DNA from: Nocardia colli
Lineage (GTDB): Bacteria; Actinomycetota; Actinomycetes; Mycobacteriales; Mycobacteriaceae
NCBI RefSeq assembly: GCF_008704205.1
Contig: NZ_VXLC01000006.1
Span: forward strand, 62,001-126,000
Length of the DNA: 64,000 nucleotides
Direction: 5' to 3'
The stretch's first letter is position 1; each line of letters begins with the position of its first letter. Positions 34,290-43,273 of the stretch are shown piece after piece. Under the pieces are notes generated by a model. That model saw nothing but the letters and a program-made list of their open reading frames with translations. It ran no database searches and was not told where the DNA came from. The position numbers were made by a program, and so were the translations under genes.

Positions 34290-34841
34290 ATGGCCCGAAG
34301 TTGGAACTCCCTCGGCAAGCAGCTCGGACTTATCGCGAAGGAGCAGGGTCCCAAGATCGTCAGGCAGCAGGGACCGAAACTGGTGGAGCGGCTGGTCGGT
34401 TCGCTGACCGCGCGGCGCACGCCCGCGGTGAAGGTGCGCCCGACCGCGTCCACCCCGGTGCCGACGGCCGAACGCGCCCGCCAGATCGTGTACTCGCCGC
34501 AGTTGGACGGCCGCGCCGATCCCGGCGAGATCGTGTGGACCTGGGTGCCGTTCGAAGAGGATCCGAGCAACGGCAAGGATCGCCCGGTGCTGGTGGTCGG
34601 CCGCGATCGCCGGACGCTGCTCGGCTTGATGCTGTCGTCGAAGGCGGACCGGGCGCACGACCCGAACTGGGTCGGCATCGGCAGCGGCAATTGGGATGCC
34701 GAGGGCAGGCCGAGCTGGGTCCGGCTGGACCGGGTGCTGGACGTGCCGGAGGCCGGCATCCGCCGCGAGGGAGCCATCCTGGAGCGCAAGACCTTCGACC
34801 TCGTCGCCCACCGGCTGTGCGCCGAATACGCTTGGCACTGA
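34290..34841 (+). CDS. PemK/MazF-like protein without a visible antitoxin
   Basis: 183 residues. A basic helical N-terminal extension of about 65 residues (KQLGLIAKEQGPKIVRQQGP) precedes a PemK/MazF-type SH3-like barrel: DPGEIVWTWVPFEEDPSNGK, DRPVLVVGRD and RLDRVLDVPEAGI. These match the family strands that bind RNA in MazF. No antitoxin-like gene is next to it. A homologue, Rv2405, lies beside lepA in M. tuberculosis, so this is a conserved core gene and perhaps not a toxin. It ends at a shared hairpin with aqpZ. Confidence 0.78.
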   Translation: MARSWNSLGKQLGLIAKEQGPKIVRQQGPKLVERLVGSLTARRTPAVKVRPTASTPVPTAERARQIVYSPQLDGRADPGEIVWTWVPFEEDPSNGKDRPVLVVGRDRRTLLGLMLSSKADRAHDPNWVGIGSGNWDAEGRPSWVRLDRVLDVPEAGIRREGAILERKTFDLVAHRLCAEYAWH

Positions 34842-34860
34842 GCCGAATACGCAAATAGCA

Positions 34861-34893
34861 ACGGGCCCGCCGACACGTGGTCGACGGGCCCGT
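34861..34893. terminator. Bidirectional hairpin between the PemK-like and aqpZ genes
   Basis: ACGGGCCCGCCGAC (34861-34874) pairs with GTCGACGGGCCCGT (34880-34893) at 13 of 14 positions around a 5-nt loop. It lies in the 62-bp gap between two converging genes, so it can stop both. Confidence 0.72.
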
Positions 34894-34903
34894 CCAGTAC
34901 AGC

Positions 34904-35689
34904 TCAGGACAGCAGGTTGCGCGAGCGGCCGAACAGCAGGCCGTACACCAGCGCACCCAGCGCGCCACCGATCAGCGGGAACACCACGAACGCCCAGACC
35001 TGCCCCATCGCACCGTCCTGATAGGGCGCGACGGCCAGGCTGCGGGCCGGGTTGACCGAGGTGTTGTCCACCGGGATCGAGATCAGGTGGATGACCGCCA
35101 GCGTGACACCGATGGATAGGCCGGCCAGCGGGACGTCGGAGAGCTGATCGGTCGAGGCGAGCACCACGAACACCAGCAGCGCGGTCAGCATGACCTCGAT
35201 GATGATCATCGCGGCCAGCCCGTACCCGTTCTCCAGCACGACCTCGCCCATCGGCCCCTTCAGCGCCGACGGACTGTGATGCCCCCAGCCGTTCGCCCCG
35301 AGCCCATCGGCCGCACGGTCGTAGGACGGCAGGTTCTTCGCCAGCGCGAACAGGACCAGCCCGGCCAGGAAGCCGCCGATCAGCTGCGCGATCCAGTAAC
35401 CGACCGCGGTCACCACGCTGATCCGGCCGAGCAGCAGATGCCCCACCGTCACCGCGGGATTCACGTGACAACCGGAAATCGGCCCGATCGCATAAACGAG
35501 GAACAGCAGCGTGAGCCCGAAGGCCAGCGCCACCCCCAGCGCCCCGACCCGTGGACCGGCGAGCACCGCGGTGCCGACACCGCCCATCACCAAGACAAAC
35601 GTGCCGAGCGCCTCCGCGCCCCATTTCTTGCTGTCGGTAATGGGCCCGTACTCGGTGACCTCTTCGACGAATTCTTGAGCCGTTGACAT
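34904..35689 (-). CDS. aqpZ: Aquaporin Z
   Basis: 261 residues with six membrane helices and the two pore half-helices with NPA motifs: SGCHVNPAVTVGHLLLG (about residue 78) and NTSVNPARSLAVA (about 213). The following Arg is the selectivity-filter arginine. A loop insert of about 25 residues (SYDRAADGLGANGWGHHSPS) joins helices 3 and 4. It should pass water; the filter residues would be needed to exclude glycerol. ATG 35689 is used. It has no counterpart in this part of the M. tuberculosis map that I recall. Confidence 0.9.
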   Translation of the reverse strand: MSTAQEFVEEVTEYGPITDSKKWGAEALGTFVLVMGGVGTAVLAGPRVGALGVALAFGLTLLFLVYAIGPISGCHVNPAVTVGHLLLGRISVVTAVGYWIAQLIGGFLAGLVLFALAKNLPSYDRAADGLGANGWGHHSPSALKGPMGEVVLENGYGLAAMIIIEVMLTALLVFVVLASTDQLSDVPLAGLSIGVTLAVIHLISIPVDNTSVNPARSLAVAPYQDGAMGQVWAFVVFPLIGGALGALVYGLLFGRSRNLLS

Positions 35690-35785
35690 CTGTCCACCTT
35701 CCGCGTTCCAGACAAGTAGCTATTGCCAGCCGTGGTATCGCTGAGAAACAGTGCCGTTCAAGATCAACGGATTATATGACGGACG

Positions 35786-36628
35786 CTACGCGAGTCGGGT
35801 GATCTCTACAACGACCTCGAGATCGGTCGAGCCGCCGCCGGAGAAAATGCCTTTCAACGGCGGCACATCCGCGTAATCGCGGCCGACACCGACGGAGATG
35901 TGTTGTTCGTTGATGGCGATGTTGTTGGTCGGGTCGTAGCCCCACCACATGCCGGTCCAGGCCTCGACCCAGGCATGGGACTGACCGGCCACGGTCACGC
36001 CGATTTCGGCGGCCGGGTTCGGATGCAGGTAACCGGAGACGTATCGACTGGGAATGCCCATGCTGCGCAACAGCACCAGGGTCAGGTGCGCGTAATCCTG
36101 GCAGACACCTTGCCGCGCGGCGAACGCTTGCACCGCGGAGGTATGTACCGAGGTGGTGCCGGCGAGATAATTCATTTCCCGGTGCACCCATTCCGCAGCG
36201 CGGACAACGGCTTTCGCCGGCGGCAATCCTTTCGCCAATTGCCTAGCGATACCGGCCAGCTTCCGATCGCTCGGCACATAAGAAGTGGGCGCGAGCATTT
36301 CGTCGAACCGATCGGCGATCCGCCCGTCACGCAATTCGTCCCAGTCCAACTCCTCGGCCGGACCGGCGAACGGCTCGGTCTCCACCACGGACGACCCGGT
36401 GACCTCCAATTCGGTATGCGGCGCATGCAGATCGAACGCCGTGACCGCGGTTCCCCAGTAATCGGTATAGCGGTAGGAGCGGGTGGACGGCTCCGTCTCG
36501 ACCCGATTGAGGATCACGTTCTGCCTGCTGTCCGCGCGCGGCGTGAGCCGAGCCTCGTTGAACGACCGCGTAACCGGCGCGTCGTAGACATAGCCGGTGG
36601 TGTGCACCACCCGGATTCGCCAGCTCAT
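35786..36628 (-). CDS. Transglutaminase-like cysteine protease-fold protein (Rv2409c-like)
   Basis: 280 residues. The N-terminal all-beta domain starts SWRIRVVHTTGYVYDAPVTR. The transglutaminase core has the triad in order: Cys in ARQGVCQDYAHL (about residue 165), His in GQSHAWVEAW (about 210) and Asp in WGYDPTNN (about 224). Proteins of this type occur with alpha-E and ATP-grasp partners and are thought to act on peptides. ATG 36628 overlaps the alpha-E stop (ATGA), the third gene of a coupled set. Confidence 0.85.
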   Translation of the reverse strand: MSWRIRVVHTTGYVYDAPVTRSFNEARLTPRADSRQNVILNRVETEPSTRSYRYTDYWGTAVTAFDLHAPHTELEVTGSSVVETEPFAGPAEELDWDELRDGRIADRFDEMLAPTSYVPSDRKLAGIARQLAKGLPPAKAVVRAAEWVHREMNYLAGTTSVHTSAVQAFAARQGVCQDYAHLTLVLLRSMGIPSRYVSGYLHPNPAAEIGVTVAGQSHAWVEAWTGMWWGYDPTNNIAINEQHISVGVGRDYADVPPLKGIFSGGGSTDLEVVVEITRLA

Positions 36629-37596
36629 GCTTCGCCCTCCACCTGCACGTTGCCGTTGCTGTTGCGGTGCAGATCGGTCCATGCCACCCACGGCGCCGCA
36701 TGGAAGTACTGCAACGCGATCGCCTCGCTCACCTCACGGCAGGTCTTCTGCAACGACATCAGCCGGTTCTGCAAGTCCTCCAGCAGCACACCGGGCGGCA
36801 GGAATTCGAGCTCGCTGCGCGCGCGGCCCAGCAGCCGCTGCGCCTCATGCCTGGCCCCGACCCGGCTGCTCGGCCGCTGATCCAGTTCGGCCAAACAGTT
36901 TTCGGCCACCCGCACCGAGTGGAAGACCGAACGCGGGAAAAGGCGGTCCAGCAGGATGAATTCGGCGACCAGGTTGGCGTCGAGGGCGCCGCGGTGGGTG
37001 CGCAGGTAGGTGTCGTGCGCGCCGGCCGAGCGCAGCACGGTCACCCAGGCGGGTGAGGAGGTGCGGTCGCCGGCGCGCGAAAGCAGCAGCCGGACAGTCA
37101 TATCCACGCGTTCGATGGAGCGGCCGAGTAGTAGGAAGCGGTAGCCGTCGTCGCGGCTGAGCGTGGAGTCGGACAGGCCGGCGAACATCGCGGCGCGGTC
37201 CTGCACGTAGTGGAAGAACTCGTGCGGGCCGAGGCTGCGGGCCGCCTTCTCCGCGACCGCGAGTCCGATGTAGGTGGCGTTCAAGCACTCCCACATCTCG
37301 CTGGAGGTGACTTCTCGTGCACCCCTGGCATTTTCGCGCGCGTTGGCGATCGAGTCGATGATCGAGCCGCCGTCGTGGCTGAAGGCGACGAGGTCGGTGA
37401 CCGACCAGACGTCCAGGGTTCCGTCCGGTGGCTCGATGCCCAAGACCCGCAACAGGACTCGGGAGGTGCGGTCCGGGTCGACGGTGGCGTCCTCGAGCAG
37501 CTGATGCACCGCGACGTCGAGGATGCGCGCGGTGTCGTCTGCGCGTTCGACGTAACGGCCGATCCAGTACAGGGATTCCGCGTTGCGGGCCAGCAT
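36625..37596 (-). CDS. Alpha-E domain-containing protein (Rv2410c-like)
   Basis: 323 residues, almost all helical. It begins MLARNAESLYWIGRYVERAD, the hallmark of the alpha-E family (DUF403), and contains FLLLGRSIERVDMTVRLLL as a second copy of that motif (about residue 165). Its function is unknown but it almost always accompanies the circularly permuted ATP-grasp gene. The start at 37596 lies 7 bp after the ATP-grasp stop; an earlier in-frame start would run into that gene. Confidence 0.85.
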   Translation of the reverse strand: MLARNAESLYWIGRYVERADDTARILDVAVHQLLEDATVDPDRTSRVLLRVLGIEPPDGTLDVWSVTDLVAFSHDGGSIIDSIANARENARGAREVTSSEMWECLNATYIGLAVAEKAARSLGPHEFFHYVQDRAAMFAGLSDSTLSRDDGYRFLLLGRSIERVDMTVRLLLSRAGDRTSSPAWVTVLRSAGAHDTYLRTHRGALDANLVAEFILLDRLFPRSVFHSVRVAENCLAELDQRPSSRVGARHEAQRLLGRARSELEFLPPGVLLEDLQNRLMSLQKTCREVSEAIALQYFHAAPWVAWTDLHRNSNGNVQVEGEA

Positions 37597-37603
37597 CAGC
37601 GCG

Positions 37604-39415
37604 TCACCACCCTCGCCGCTGCTGTTGGGTTTGCCCGTCCAGGGACTGGCGTTGTTCCTGCCCTGATAGTCGATCTGATTGCTGCGGTGCGCATTCCGGT
37701 AGTCGACCGCCTGGCGACTGCCGCTGTAGCCCACCCTGCGACTGCCGCTGTTCCTGCTGTTGTTGCTGCTGTTGCTGATTCGCTTGCGAGGCGGTCAGAT
37801 CCCGCCCCACCTCTCGCGAATCCGACTGCGGCGGTTCACCGACCAACTCCGCCCCGGCCAGCTCCCGATCCGCCAGCGAATCCCGCCCCGACAGCACCCA
37901 GGTGTCCTTACTCCCGCCGCCCTGACTGGAATTGACCACGAGCGACCCCTCCGGCAGCGCGACCCGGCTCAGCCCACCAGGCAACACCCAGACCTCGTCG
38001 CCATCGTTCACCGCGAACGGCCGCAGATCGACATGCCGTGGCACCAACTCGTTTCCGACCTTCGTCGGCACCGTCGACAGCTGCACCACCGGCTGCGCGA
38101 CCCACCCGCGCGGATCCGCCTTGATCCGCCGGCGCGATGCCTCCAATTCCCGTGGCGATGCATCCGGCCCGATCACGATGCCATACCCACCGGACCCCTC
38201 CACCGGCTTCACCACCAGCTCGCCGATCCGATCCAGCACCTCTTCGCGCTCGTCATCAAGCCAGCAGCGGTAGGTATCGACGTTGGGCAGCACCGGTTTC
38301 TCGTTGAGGTAGTACTCGATGATCGTCGGCACATACGCGTAGATGAGTTTGTCGTCCCCGACTCCGTTGCCGACCGCGCTGGAGATAACGACGTTCCCCG
38401 CCCGCGCCGCATTGAGCAGGCCCGCGACACCGAGCACCGAATCCGGCCGGAAATGCATGGGATCGAGGAATGTGTCGTCGATCCGGCGGTAGATCACGTC
38501 GACTTGCCGCTCGCCCGCGGTGGTCCGCATGTAGACAACGTTGTCGCGGCAGAACAGATCCCGCCCCTCGACCAGCTCCACCCCCATCTGCCTGGCCAGC
38601 AGCGAATGCTCGAAGTATGCCGCGTTGTACACACCGGGCGTCAGCACGACCACTGTCGGATCGGCTTCGTTCGGCGCGGCCGACGCACGCAGCGCGGCGA
38701 GCAGGTGGCTCGGGTAGTCCCCGACCGCCCGCACCCGGTGCGAGGAGAACAGATCCGGGAAGACCCGCGCCATCGTGCGCCGGTTCTCCATCACATACGA
38801 CACCCCGGACGGCGACCGCAGATTGTCCTCGAGCACCCGGAAGTCACCGCGCTCGTCCCGGATGAGATCGATCCCCGCCACATGAATCCGCACCCCGTTC
38901 GGCGGCACCAGCCCAGCGGCCTCGCGATGGAAGTGCTGACACGAGGTGACCAGGCGTTTCGGTATCACCTCGTCGCGCAGGATGTTCTGCTCGCCGTACA
39001 CATCGGCGAGAAACAGCTCCAGCGCCACCACCCGCTGCTTGATCCCGCGCTCCAGCTTCGCCCACTCCGCGGCCGCGATCACCCGCGGCACCAGATCCAA
39101 CGGGAACGGCCGTTCCTGACCGGACAGCGAAAAGGTGATGCCCTGATCGATGAACGCGCGGTCCAGCGCGGCCGCGCGGGCCGCGAGGTCGGACACGTCG
39201 ATCGGCGCGAGCGCGGCGAACAGTCCCTTGTACGGCTGCCGCACCCGGCCCGCGCCGTCGAACATCTCGTCGAACGCGTTCGCATAGCGACCGGGGCGAT
39301 AACCCTCGAATAACCCGGGCGGTGCGACCTTGCCGTTGCCGGCCGCCCGCCCGTTCGTACCGACCGGTCCGGACGCGGCGGATCGCGCCGAACGTAGCGG
39401 GGAGGCGGGAGTCAT
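37604..39415 (-). CDS. Circularly permuted type 2 ATP-grasp protein (Rv2411c-like) with Gln-rich tail
   Basis: 603 residues. The core (about 20-510) shows ELFLADVYGEQNILRDEVIP, DLIRDERGDFRVLEDNLRSP, YVMENRR and VDTYRCWLDDEREEVLDRIG, then LVVKPVEGSGGYGIVIGPDA as an ATP-grasp loop. These enzymes may form amide or peptide bonds and occur with alpha-E and transglutaminase genes, as here. The last 60 residues are unusual: ANQQQQQQQQEQRQSQGG then more Gln/Arg/Ser. The tail DNA is made of CAG/CAA codons. The start is ATG 39415. Confidence 0.85.
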   Translation of the reverse strand: MTPASPLRSARSAASGPVGTNGRAAGNGKVAPPGLFEGYRPGRYANAFDEMFDGAGRVRQPYKGLFAALAPIDVSDLAARAAALDRAFIDQGITFSLSGQERPFPLDLVPRVIAAAEWAKLERGIKQRVVALELFLADVYGEQNILRDEVIPKRLVTSCQHFHREAAGLVPPNGVRIHVAGIDLIRDERGDFRVLEDNLRSPSGVSYVMENRRTMARVFPDLFSSHRVRAVGDYPSHLLAALRASAAPNEADPTVVVLTPGVYNAAYFEHSLLARQMGVELVEGRDLFCRDNVVYMRTTAGERQVDVIYRRIDDTFLDPMHFRPDSVLGVAGLLNAARAGNVVISSAVGNGVGDDKLIYAYVPTIIEYYLNEKPVLPNVDTYRCWLDDEREEVLDRIGELVVKPVEGSGGYGIVIGPDASPRELEASRRRIKADPRGWVAQPVVQLSTVPTKVGNELVPRHVDLRPFAVNDGDEVWVLPGGLSRVALPEGSLVVNSSQGGGSKDTWVLSGRDSLADRELAGAELVGEPPQSDSREVGRDLTASQANQQQQQQQQEQRQSQGGLQRQSPGGRLPECAPQQSDRLSGQEQRQSLDGQTQQQRRGW

Positions 39416-39510
39416 GCAAAAATCGTGCTACACGCAGCAGCAATGCTGTGTGTGACACAGGTAAATTTCTCGCATCACTAGTCCGCTACTGGCGATATGC
39501 CCGGTTGATC

Positions 39511-39526
39511 CACCGACCGGTCGGTG
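39511..39526. promoter_or_regulatory. Perfect 16-bp palindrome CACCGACCGGTCGGTG
   Basis: It lies between the ATP-grasp and rpsT genes, 158 bp before rpsT. Its core ACCGACCGGTCGGT is typical of TetR-family operators. No TetR gene is in the window, so the regulator would act from elsewhere. Confidence 0.5.
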
Positions 39527-39684
39527 CGTTTCGCCGAGGCGGTCCGGTGCTGATTTCGTGCGCCGAGCGGCGGCTGGTATCCTCGACCTTCGGCGTTGCG
39601 TTACCCGTTTATCCAGGGTGCGACGCACGCGTAAGAACTTTTCCAGCACAAACCACTCAGCGACAGGAACACGAGGAAACAGGC

Positions 39685-39945
39685 GTGGCCAACATCAAGT
39701 CCCAGTTGAAGCGGATCCGTACCAACGAGGAAGCGCGCAAGCGTAACCAGTCGGTCAAGTCCTCGCTGCGCACCGCGATCCGCAGCTTCCGGGAAGCCGC
39801 CGCGGCCGGCGACAAAGAGAAGGCCGCCGCGCAGCTCCAGACCGCGAGCCGCAAGCTCGACAAGGCTGCCTCGAAGGGCGTCATCCACGCCAACCAGGCG
39901 GCCAACAAGAAGTCAGCCCTCGCGCTGGCTCTGAACAAGATCTGA
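39685..39945 (+). CDS. rpsT: 30S ribosomal protein S20
   Basis: 86 residues, the usual size. The sequence starts VANIKSQLKRIRTNEEARKR (GTG start) and continues NQSVKSSLRTAIRSF, then IHANQAANKKSALALALNKI: the three-helix S20 pattern that binds 16S rRNA. The ribosome site is the AGGAAAC just upstream. Strong independent support comes from the terminator 39 bp past the stop. It keeps its M. tuberculosis position near holA (Rv2412-Rv2413c). Confidence 0.95.
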   Translation: MANIKSQLKRIRTNEEARKRNQSVKSSLRTAIRSFREAAAAGDKEKAAAQLQTASRKLDKAASKGVIHANQAANKKSALALALNKI

Positions 39946-39984
39946 TTTCCCCGGTACCGATCCGGTACCACAGGCATTGACGCA

Positions 39985-40017
39985 GCCGCCGTGGCCTCGA
40001 CGACCACGGCGGCTTTT
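39985..40017 (+). terminator. Intrinsic terminator of rpsT
   Basis: GCCGCCGTGG (39985-39994) pairs perfectly with CCACGGCGGC (40004-40013), followed by TTTTGT. It is the only classical U-tailed terminator seen here. Confidence 0.9.
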
Positions 40018-40108
40018 GTCGTGCTCATCCCCCGGTCAGCGCACTGTTCACGCTAGGGATTCCGGATCGGCCCACAGCCTGTCGGTGGTTCCAGCTACCA
40101 TTCGGCGC

Positions 40109-40360
40109 ATGGTTACCGTTTACGCCAATCAGACCGTGGTCCGTGGCGAGGATCTGCCCGATGTGATCCGGGCCGCCGAGGTCCTCGGCCTCGGGGTGAA
40201 GATCGAGAACGTGATGGTTCCCATCGACGATGAGGGCAATTACTCGTTGGAATGGGTGGTCACGCGGGACGACGAAGTGCCTGTGTACGACGACTGGGAG
40301 GGCCGCTATGAGGAGTCCGAGGAAGACGAAGAGGAGCTAGTACTCAGCTCTGTGGAGTGA
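40109..40360 (+). CDS. Small acidic conserved protein, function unknown
   Basis: 83 residues. The N-terminal half is a compact alpha/beta pattern (VTVYANQTVVRGEDLPDVIR, AAEVLGLGVKIENVMVPID), then LEWVVTRDDEVPVYDDW and a Glu/Asp-rich tail (EESEEDEEE). I do not recognise the family. TACCAT lies 7 nt before ATG 40109 with no ribosome site, so the transcript is probably leaderless. The last 17 bp overlap the opposite-strand regulator's 3' end. Confidence 0.7.
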   Translation: MVTVYANQTVVRGEDLPDVIRAAEVLGLGVKIENVMVPIDDEGNYSLEWVVTRDDEVPVYDDWEGRYEESEEDEEELVLSSVE

Positions 40361-41279
40361 GTCCTGGCGATGTCCGATCGACCAACGGCGCCGGATCGGC
40401 CGCAAGCCGGTCCAGCGCCGTCTGAGAATCCGCATCGGCCGCGCGATAGATGATGACGCGCTGGTCAGGATCCTGTAGCGGCATCAGCACCTCGTAATTG
40501 ACCACCACCTGCCCGACAATCGGGTGACGCAGGGGCTTGACCCCGCGTCCGTTCACCTTCACGTCGTGCTGGGCCCAGCCCTGCGCGAACTCCGCGCTGT
40601 GGGTGAACTCGGCGATCAGATCGCCGAGCACCTGGTCCTCGGGATGGGCCGCCCAGGCCGCCCGCAGATCGGCGATGCCCTCGCGGATGATCCGCTCCCG
40701 CTCCACGTAGAACTCACGCATGCTCGGCTCCATCAGGCACAGCCACATGGTGTTGCGATGCCGCGGCGGCAGCGTGTCGAAGTCGATGATCAGCCGCGCC
40801 ATCTCCCGATTCCAGGCCAGGATGTCGTAGCGATGGTTGACCAGCATCGCCGGTAGCGGCGAAAGATCGTGCACCAGCATGGCCAGCGCGGGTGCGGCCA
40901 CCGTGCTCGGCTTGCCGCCGTTCGGCTGCCGCTGCTGGGCCAGATCGAACAGGTAGGCGCGCTCGTCGGTATCCAGCCGCAGCGCCTTCGACAGGGCCTC
41001 CAGCACGTCCGCGGACGGACGCAGTCCGCGTCCTTGCTCCAGCCGGACGATGTAGTCGGTACTGACCCCCGCCAGCTCCGCCACCTCCTCGCGCCGCAGT
41101 CCCGGCGTGCGCCGCGCCTGCCTGCGCGCGGGCAGCCCGAGATCACCCGGCATCAGGCGTTCGCGCCGGTCACGCAGGAACGCCGCCAATTCATGGGTCG
41201 GATTCGCGGCGCTCACCGGCCCGCCATTGCTGCCGGGTCGTGCCCCAGCGCCGCCTGTCGCGTTCACCGTTCCAGTCAT
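40344..41279 (-). CDS. XRE family transcriptional regulator with MmyB-like ligand domain
   Basis: 311 residues. The HTH (about 50-85) reads RTPGLRREEVAELAGVSTDY then IVRLEQGRGLRPS. The C-terminal half (about 120-300) has the MmyB-type PAS-like signatures LVNHRYDILAWNREMARLII and FVDFDT-like text (DFDTLPPRHRN), plus HPIVGQVVVNYEVL. Such proteins commonly control a divergent oxidoreductase in response to a small molecule or fatty acid. Here the neighbour is an aldo/keto reductase 125 bp away. ATG 41279 is used, with AAGG upstream. Confidence 0.85.
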   Translation of the reverse strand: MTGTVNATGGAGARPGSNGGPVSAANPTHELAAFLRDRRERLMPGDLGLPARRQARRTPGLRREEVAELAGVSTDYIVRLEQGRGLRPSADVLEALSKALRLDTDERAYLFDLAQQRQPNGGKPSTVAAPALAMLVHDLSPLPAMLVNHRYDILAWNREMARLIIDFDTLPPRHRNTMWLCLMEPSMREFYVERERIIREGIADLRAAWAAHPEDQVLGDLIAEFTHSAEFAQGWAQHDVKVNGRGVKPLRHPIVGQVVVNYEVLMPLQDPDQRVIIYRAADADSQTALDRLAADPAPLVDRTSPGLTPQS

Positions 41280-41404
41280 CGCCTTCGATATTACGGCTGC
41301 ATAGGACTGGCTTTCCCAGGAAGAAGCTTCCCTTACCCATCTCCTTGCGCCGTTCCAGACTGGGTTTCATCAACAAAGACGCACCAACGACAAAGGAGCT
41401 GGAC

Positions 41405-42475
41405 ATGTCCGGAGCCCTCACCCTCGATACCTACCGGCTGCTCGGCCGCTCGGGTCTTCGGGTGTCTCCGCTGTCTCTCGGCACGATGACCTTCGGCGCC
41501 GACTGGGGTTGGGGTGCCGATAAAGACGAGGCGCGCAAGATCTTCGACACCTACCTCGATCGCGGTGGAAACTTCATCGACACCGCGAGCCAGTACACCA
41601 ACGGCACCTCCGAGCAACTGCTCGGCGAATTCACTGCGGACAATCGCGAAAGTCTGGTGCTGGCAACGAAATACACGATGCTGCGGCGCCCCGGCGACCC
41701 CAATTCCGGTGGCAACAACCGCAAAAGCATGTTCGCCTCGGTCGAGGCGAGCCTGCGCAAGCTCAACACCGACTACATCGATCTGCTCTACCTGCACGCC
41801 TGGGATTTCATGACCCCCGTCGACGAAATCCTGCGCGGCATGGACGATCTCGTGCGTTCCGGCAAGGTGCTCTACGTCGGCATCTCCGATGCGCCGGCCT
41901 GGCAGGTCTCGCGCATGCAGACCATCGCCGACCTGCGCGGCTGGTCGCCGCTGATCGCCCTGCAGATCGAATACAGCCTGGCCGAGCGGACCGTCGAACG
42001 TGACCTCATTCCGATGGCCCGCGAGCTCGGCCTCGGCGTGATCCCATGGTCGCCGCTGGCCGGCGGCGTGCTCACCGGCAAGTACACCCGCGCCGATCTG
42101 GTCCACGAGGCCGTGGGTTCGCCCGAGGGCACCCGCAAAGATGTAGTCGCCGCCCAGGGTTCGCTCACCGAGCGCGCGCTGGACATCGCCGACGTGGTCA
42201 AGGAGGTCGCCGGCGAGCTCGGCAAGACGCCCGCGCAGGTCGCGCTCGCCTGGACGCTGCGCAATCCCGGGGTCACCTCGCCCATCATCGGCGCCCGCAC
42301 CACAGCCCAGTTGGAGGACAACCTCGGTGCCCTCGACATCGAATTCGATGCCGCACAACTGAATCGGCTGGAGCAGACCAGTGCGATCGAACTCGGTTTC
42401 CCGCACGACATGCTGGCCCGGCCGATGACTCGCAATGTCATCTCCGGTGATCTGAAGGTCGTCGGGCGCTCCTGA
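41405..42475 (+). CDS. Aldo/keto reductase
   Basis: 356 residues. It starts LGRSGLRVSPLSLGTMTFGA. The catalytic tetrad is visible: Asp and Tyr in IDTASQYTNG (about residues 60-66), Lys in VLATKYTML (about 92) and His in LLYLHAWD (about 133). NADPH-binding residues lie in the C-terminal part (LRNPGVTSPIIGARTTAQL). The substrate is unknown. ATG 41405 follows AAAGGAG. It is divergent from the XRE regulator, which probably controls it, and is closed by a strong hairpin. Confidence 0.88.
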   Translation: MSGALTLDTYRLLGRSGLRVSPLSLGTMTFGADWGWGADKDEARKIFDTYLDRGGNFIDTASQYTNGTSEQLLGEFTADNRESLVLATKYTMLRRPGDPNSGGNNRKSMFASVEASLRKLNTDYIDLLYLHAWDFMTPVDEILRGMDDLVRSGKVLYVGISDAPAWQVSRMQTIADLRGWSPLIALQIEYSLAERTVERDLIPMARELGLGVIPWSPLAGGVLTGKYTRADLVHEAVGSPEGTRKDVVAAQGSLTERALDIADVVKEVAGELGKTPAQVALAWTLRNPGVTSPIIGARTTAQLEDNLGALDIEFDAAQLNRLEQTSAIELGFPHDMLARPMTRNVISGDLKVVGRS

Positions 42476-42488
42476 GTGACGTGGTCGA

Positions 42489-42521
42489 CGCGGCGGCGCG
42501 AGTGATGCTCGCGCCGCCGCG
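42489..42521 (+). terminator. Strong hairpin terminator after the aldo/keto reductase
   Basis: A perfect 14-bp stem: CGCGGCGGCGCGAG (42489-42502) with CTCGCGCCGCCGCG (42508-42521) around a 5-nt loop. It starts 14 bp beyond the stop. Confidence 0.8.
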
Positions 42522-42591
42522 GCGTGCTGTGCGGTGAATTTCGGCGGCGCGCATCGTCAGTATCGGTGACGACATCGAACCGGAGGACACA

Positions 42592-43224
42592 GTGGACCGA
42601 GATCAGATCCTGAGCTGGGTGCGGGCGGAACGGCTCAGCCTCGCCGACTTCTTCGCCGAGCTGGACGAGGACGAGTGGGGCGTGCGATCGCTGTGTCCCG
42701 ACTGGACCGTGCACGAGGTGCTCGCGCATGTCACGTTGTCCAGCACGGACACCCTGTGGGGAACGTTCGTCGGGATCGTCCGGGCGCGGGGTGATTGGAA
42801 CCGGATGAACACTGTGCAGGCCCGTGACCACGCCGCTCGGTTCACCTCTCGGGAGCTGATCGAGCAGTTGCGGGAATCGGCGGGGTCGGCTCGTCGTTCG
42901 CCGGGCGCGAGTCCGCTGGATCCGTTGGTGGACATGCTGATTCACGGACAGGATGTCGCGCGGCCGCTCGGCCGGGTGCGTGCGGTTCCTGCCGAGCAAG
43001 GGTGCGCGGCGCTCGACCATGTGCTGCGCAGTCCGTTCTACGGTGCGCGCAAACGGTTGCGCGGGATTCGGCTGACTGCCTCGGATACGGAGTGGACCGG
43101 CGGCAATGGACCCACGGAGGTCAGCGGGCCACTGAGTGACCTACTGCTCGTCGCGACCGGACGTACCGCCGGCCTCGCCGCACTGACCGGACCGGGAGTG
43201 GAGCGACTCACGACCACACTGTGA
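42592..43224 (+). CDS. Mycothiol-dependent maleylpyruvate isomerase-family protein (TIGR03083)
   Basis: 210 residues, DinB-like bundle. Metal-ligand regions are visible in DWTVHEVLAHVTLSS (about residue 43) and DMLIHGQDVARPLGRVRAVP (about 122). The family uses or binds mycothiol, or more generally a metal-dependent thiol cofactor, and its members are numerous in actinobacteria. GTG 42592 follows CCGGAGGAC. The reaction cannot be assigned. It is a relative of the broken gene at 5324. Confidence 0.82.
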   Translation: MDRDQILSWVRAERLSLADFFAELDEDEWGVRSLCPDWTVHEVLAHVTLSSTDTLWGTFVGIVRARGDWNRMNTVQARDHAARFTSRELIEQLRESAGSARRSPGASPLDPLVDMLIHGQDVARPLGRVRAVPAEQGCAALDHVLRSPFYGARKRLRGIRLTASDTEWTGGNGPTEVSGPLSDLLLVATGRTAGLAALTGPGVERLTTTL

Positions 43225-43273
43225 GGTGCGCTGCCGACGAAAATGGCTCGACACCCGCGCTAGCGTTTTCGCT

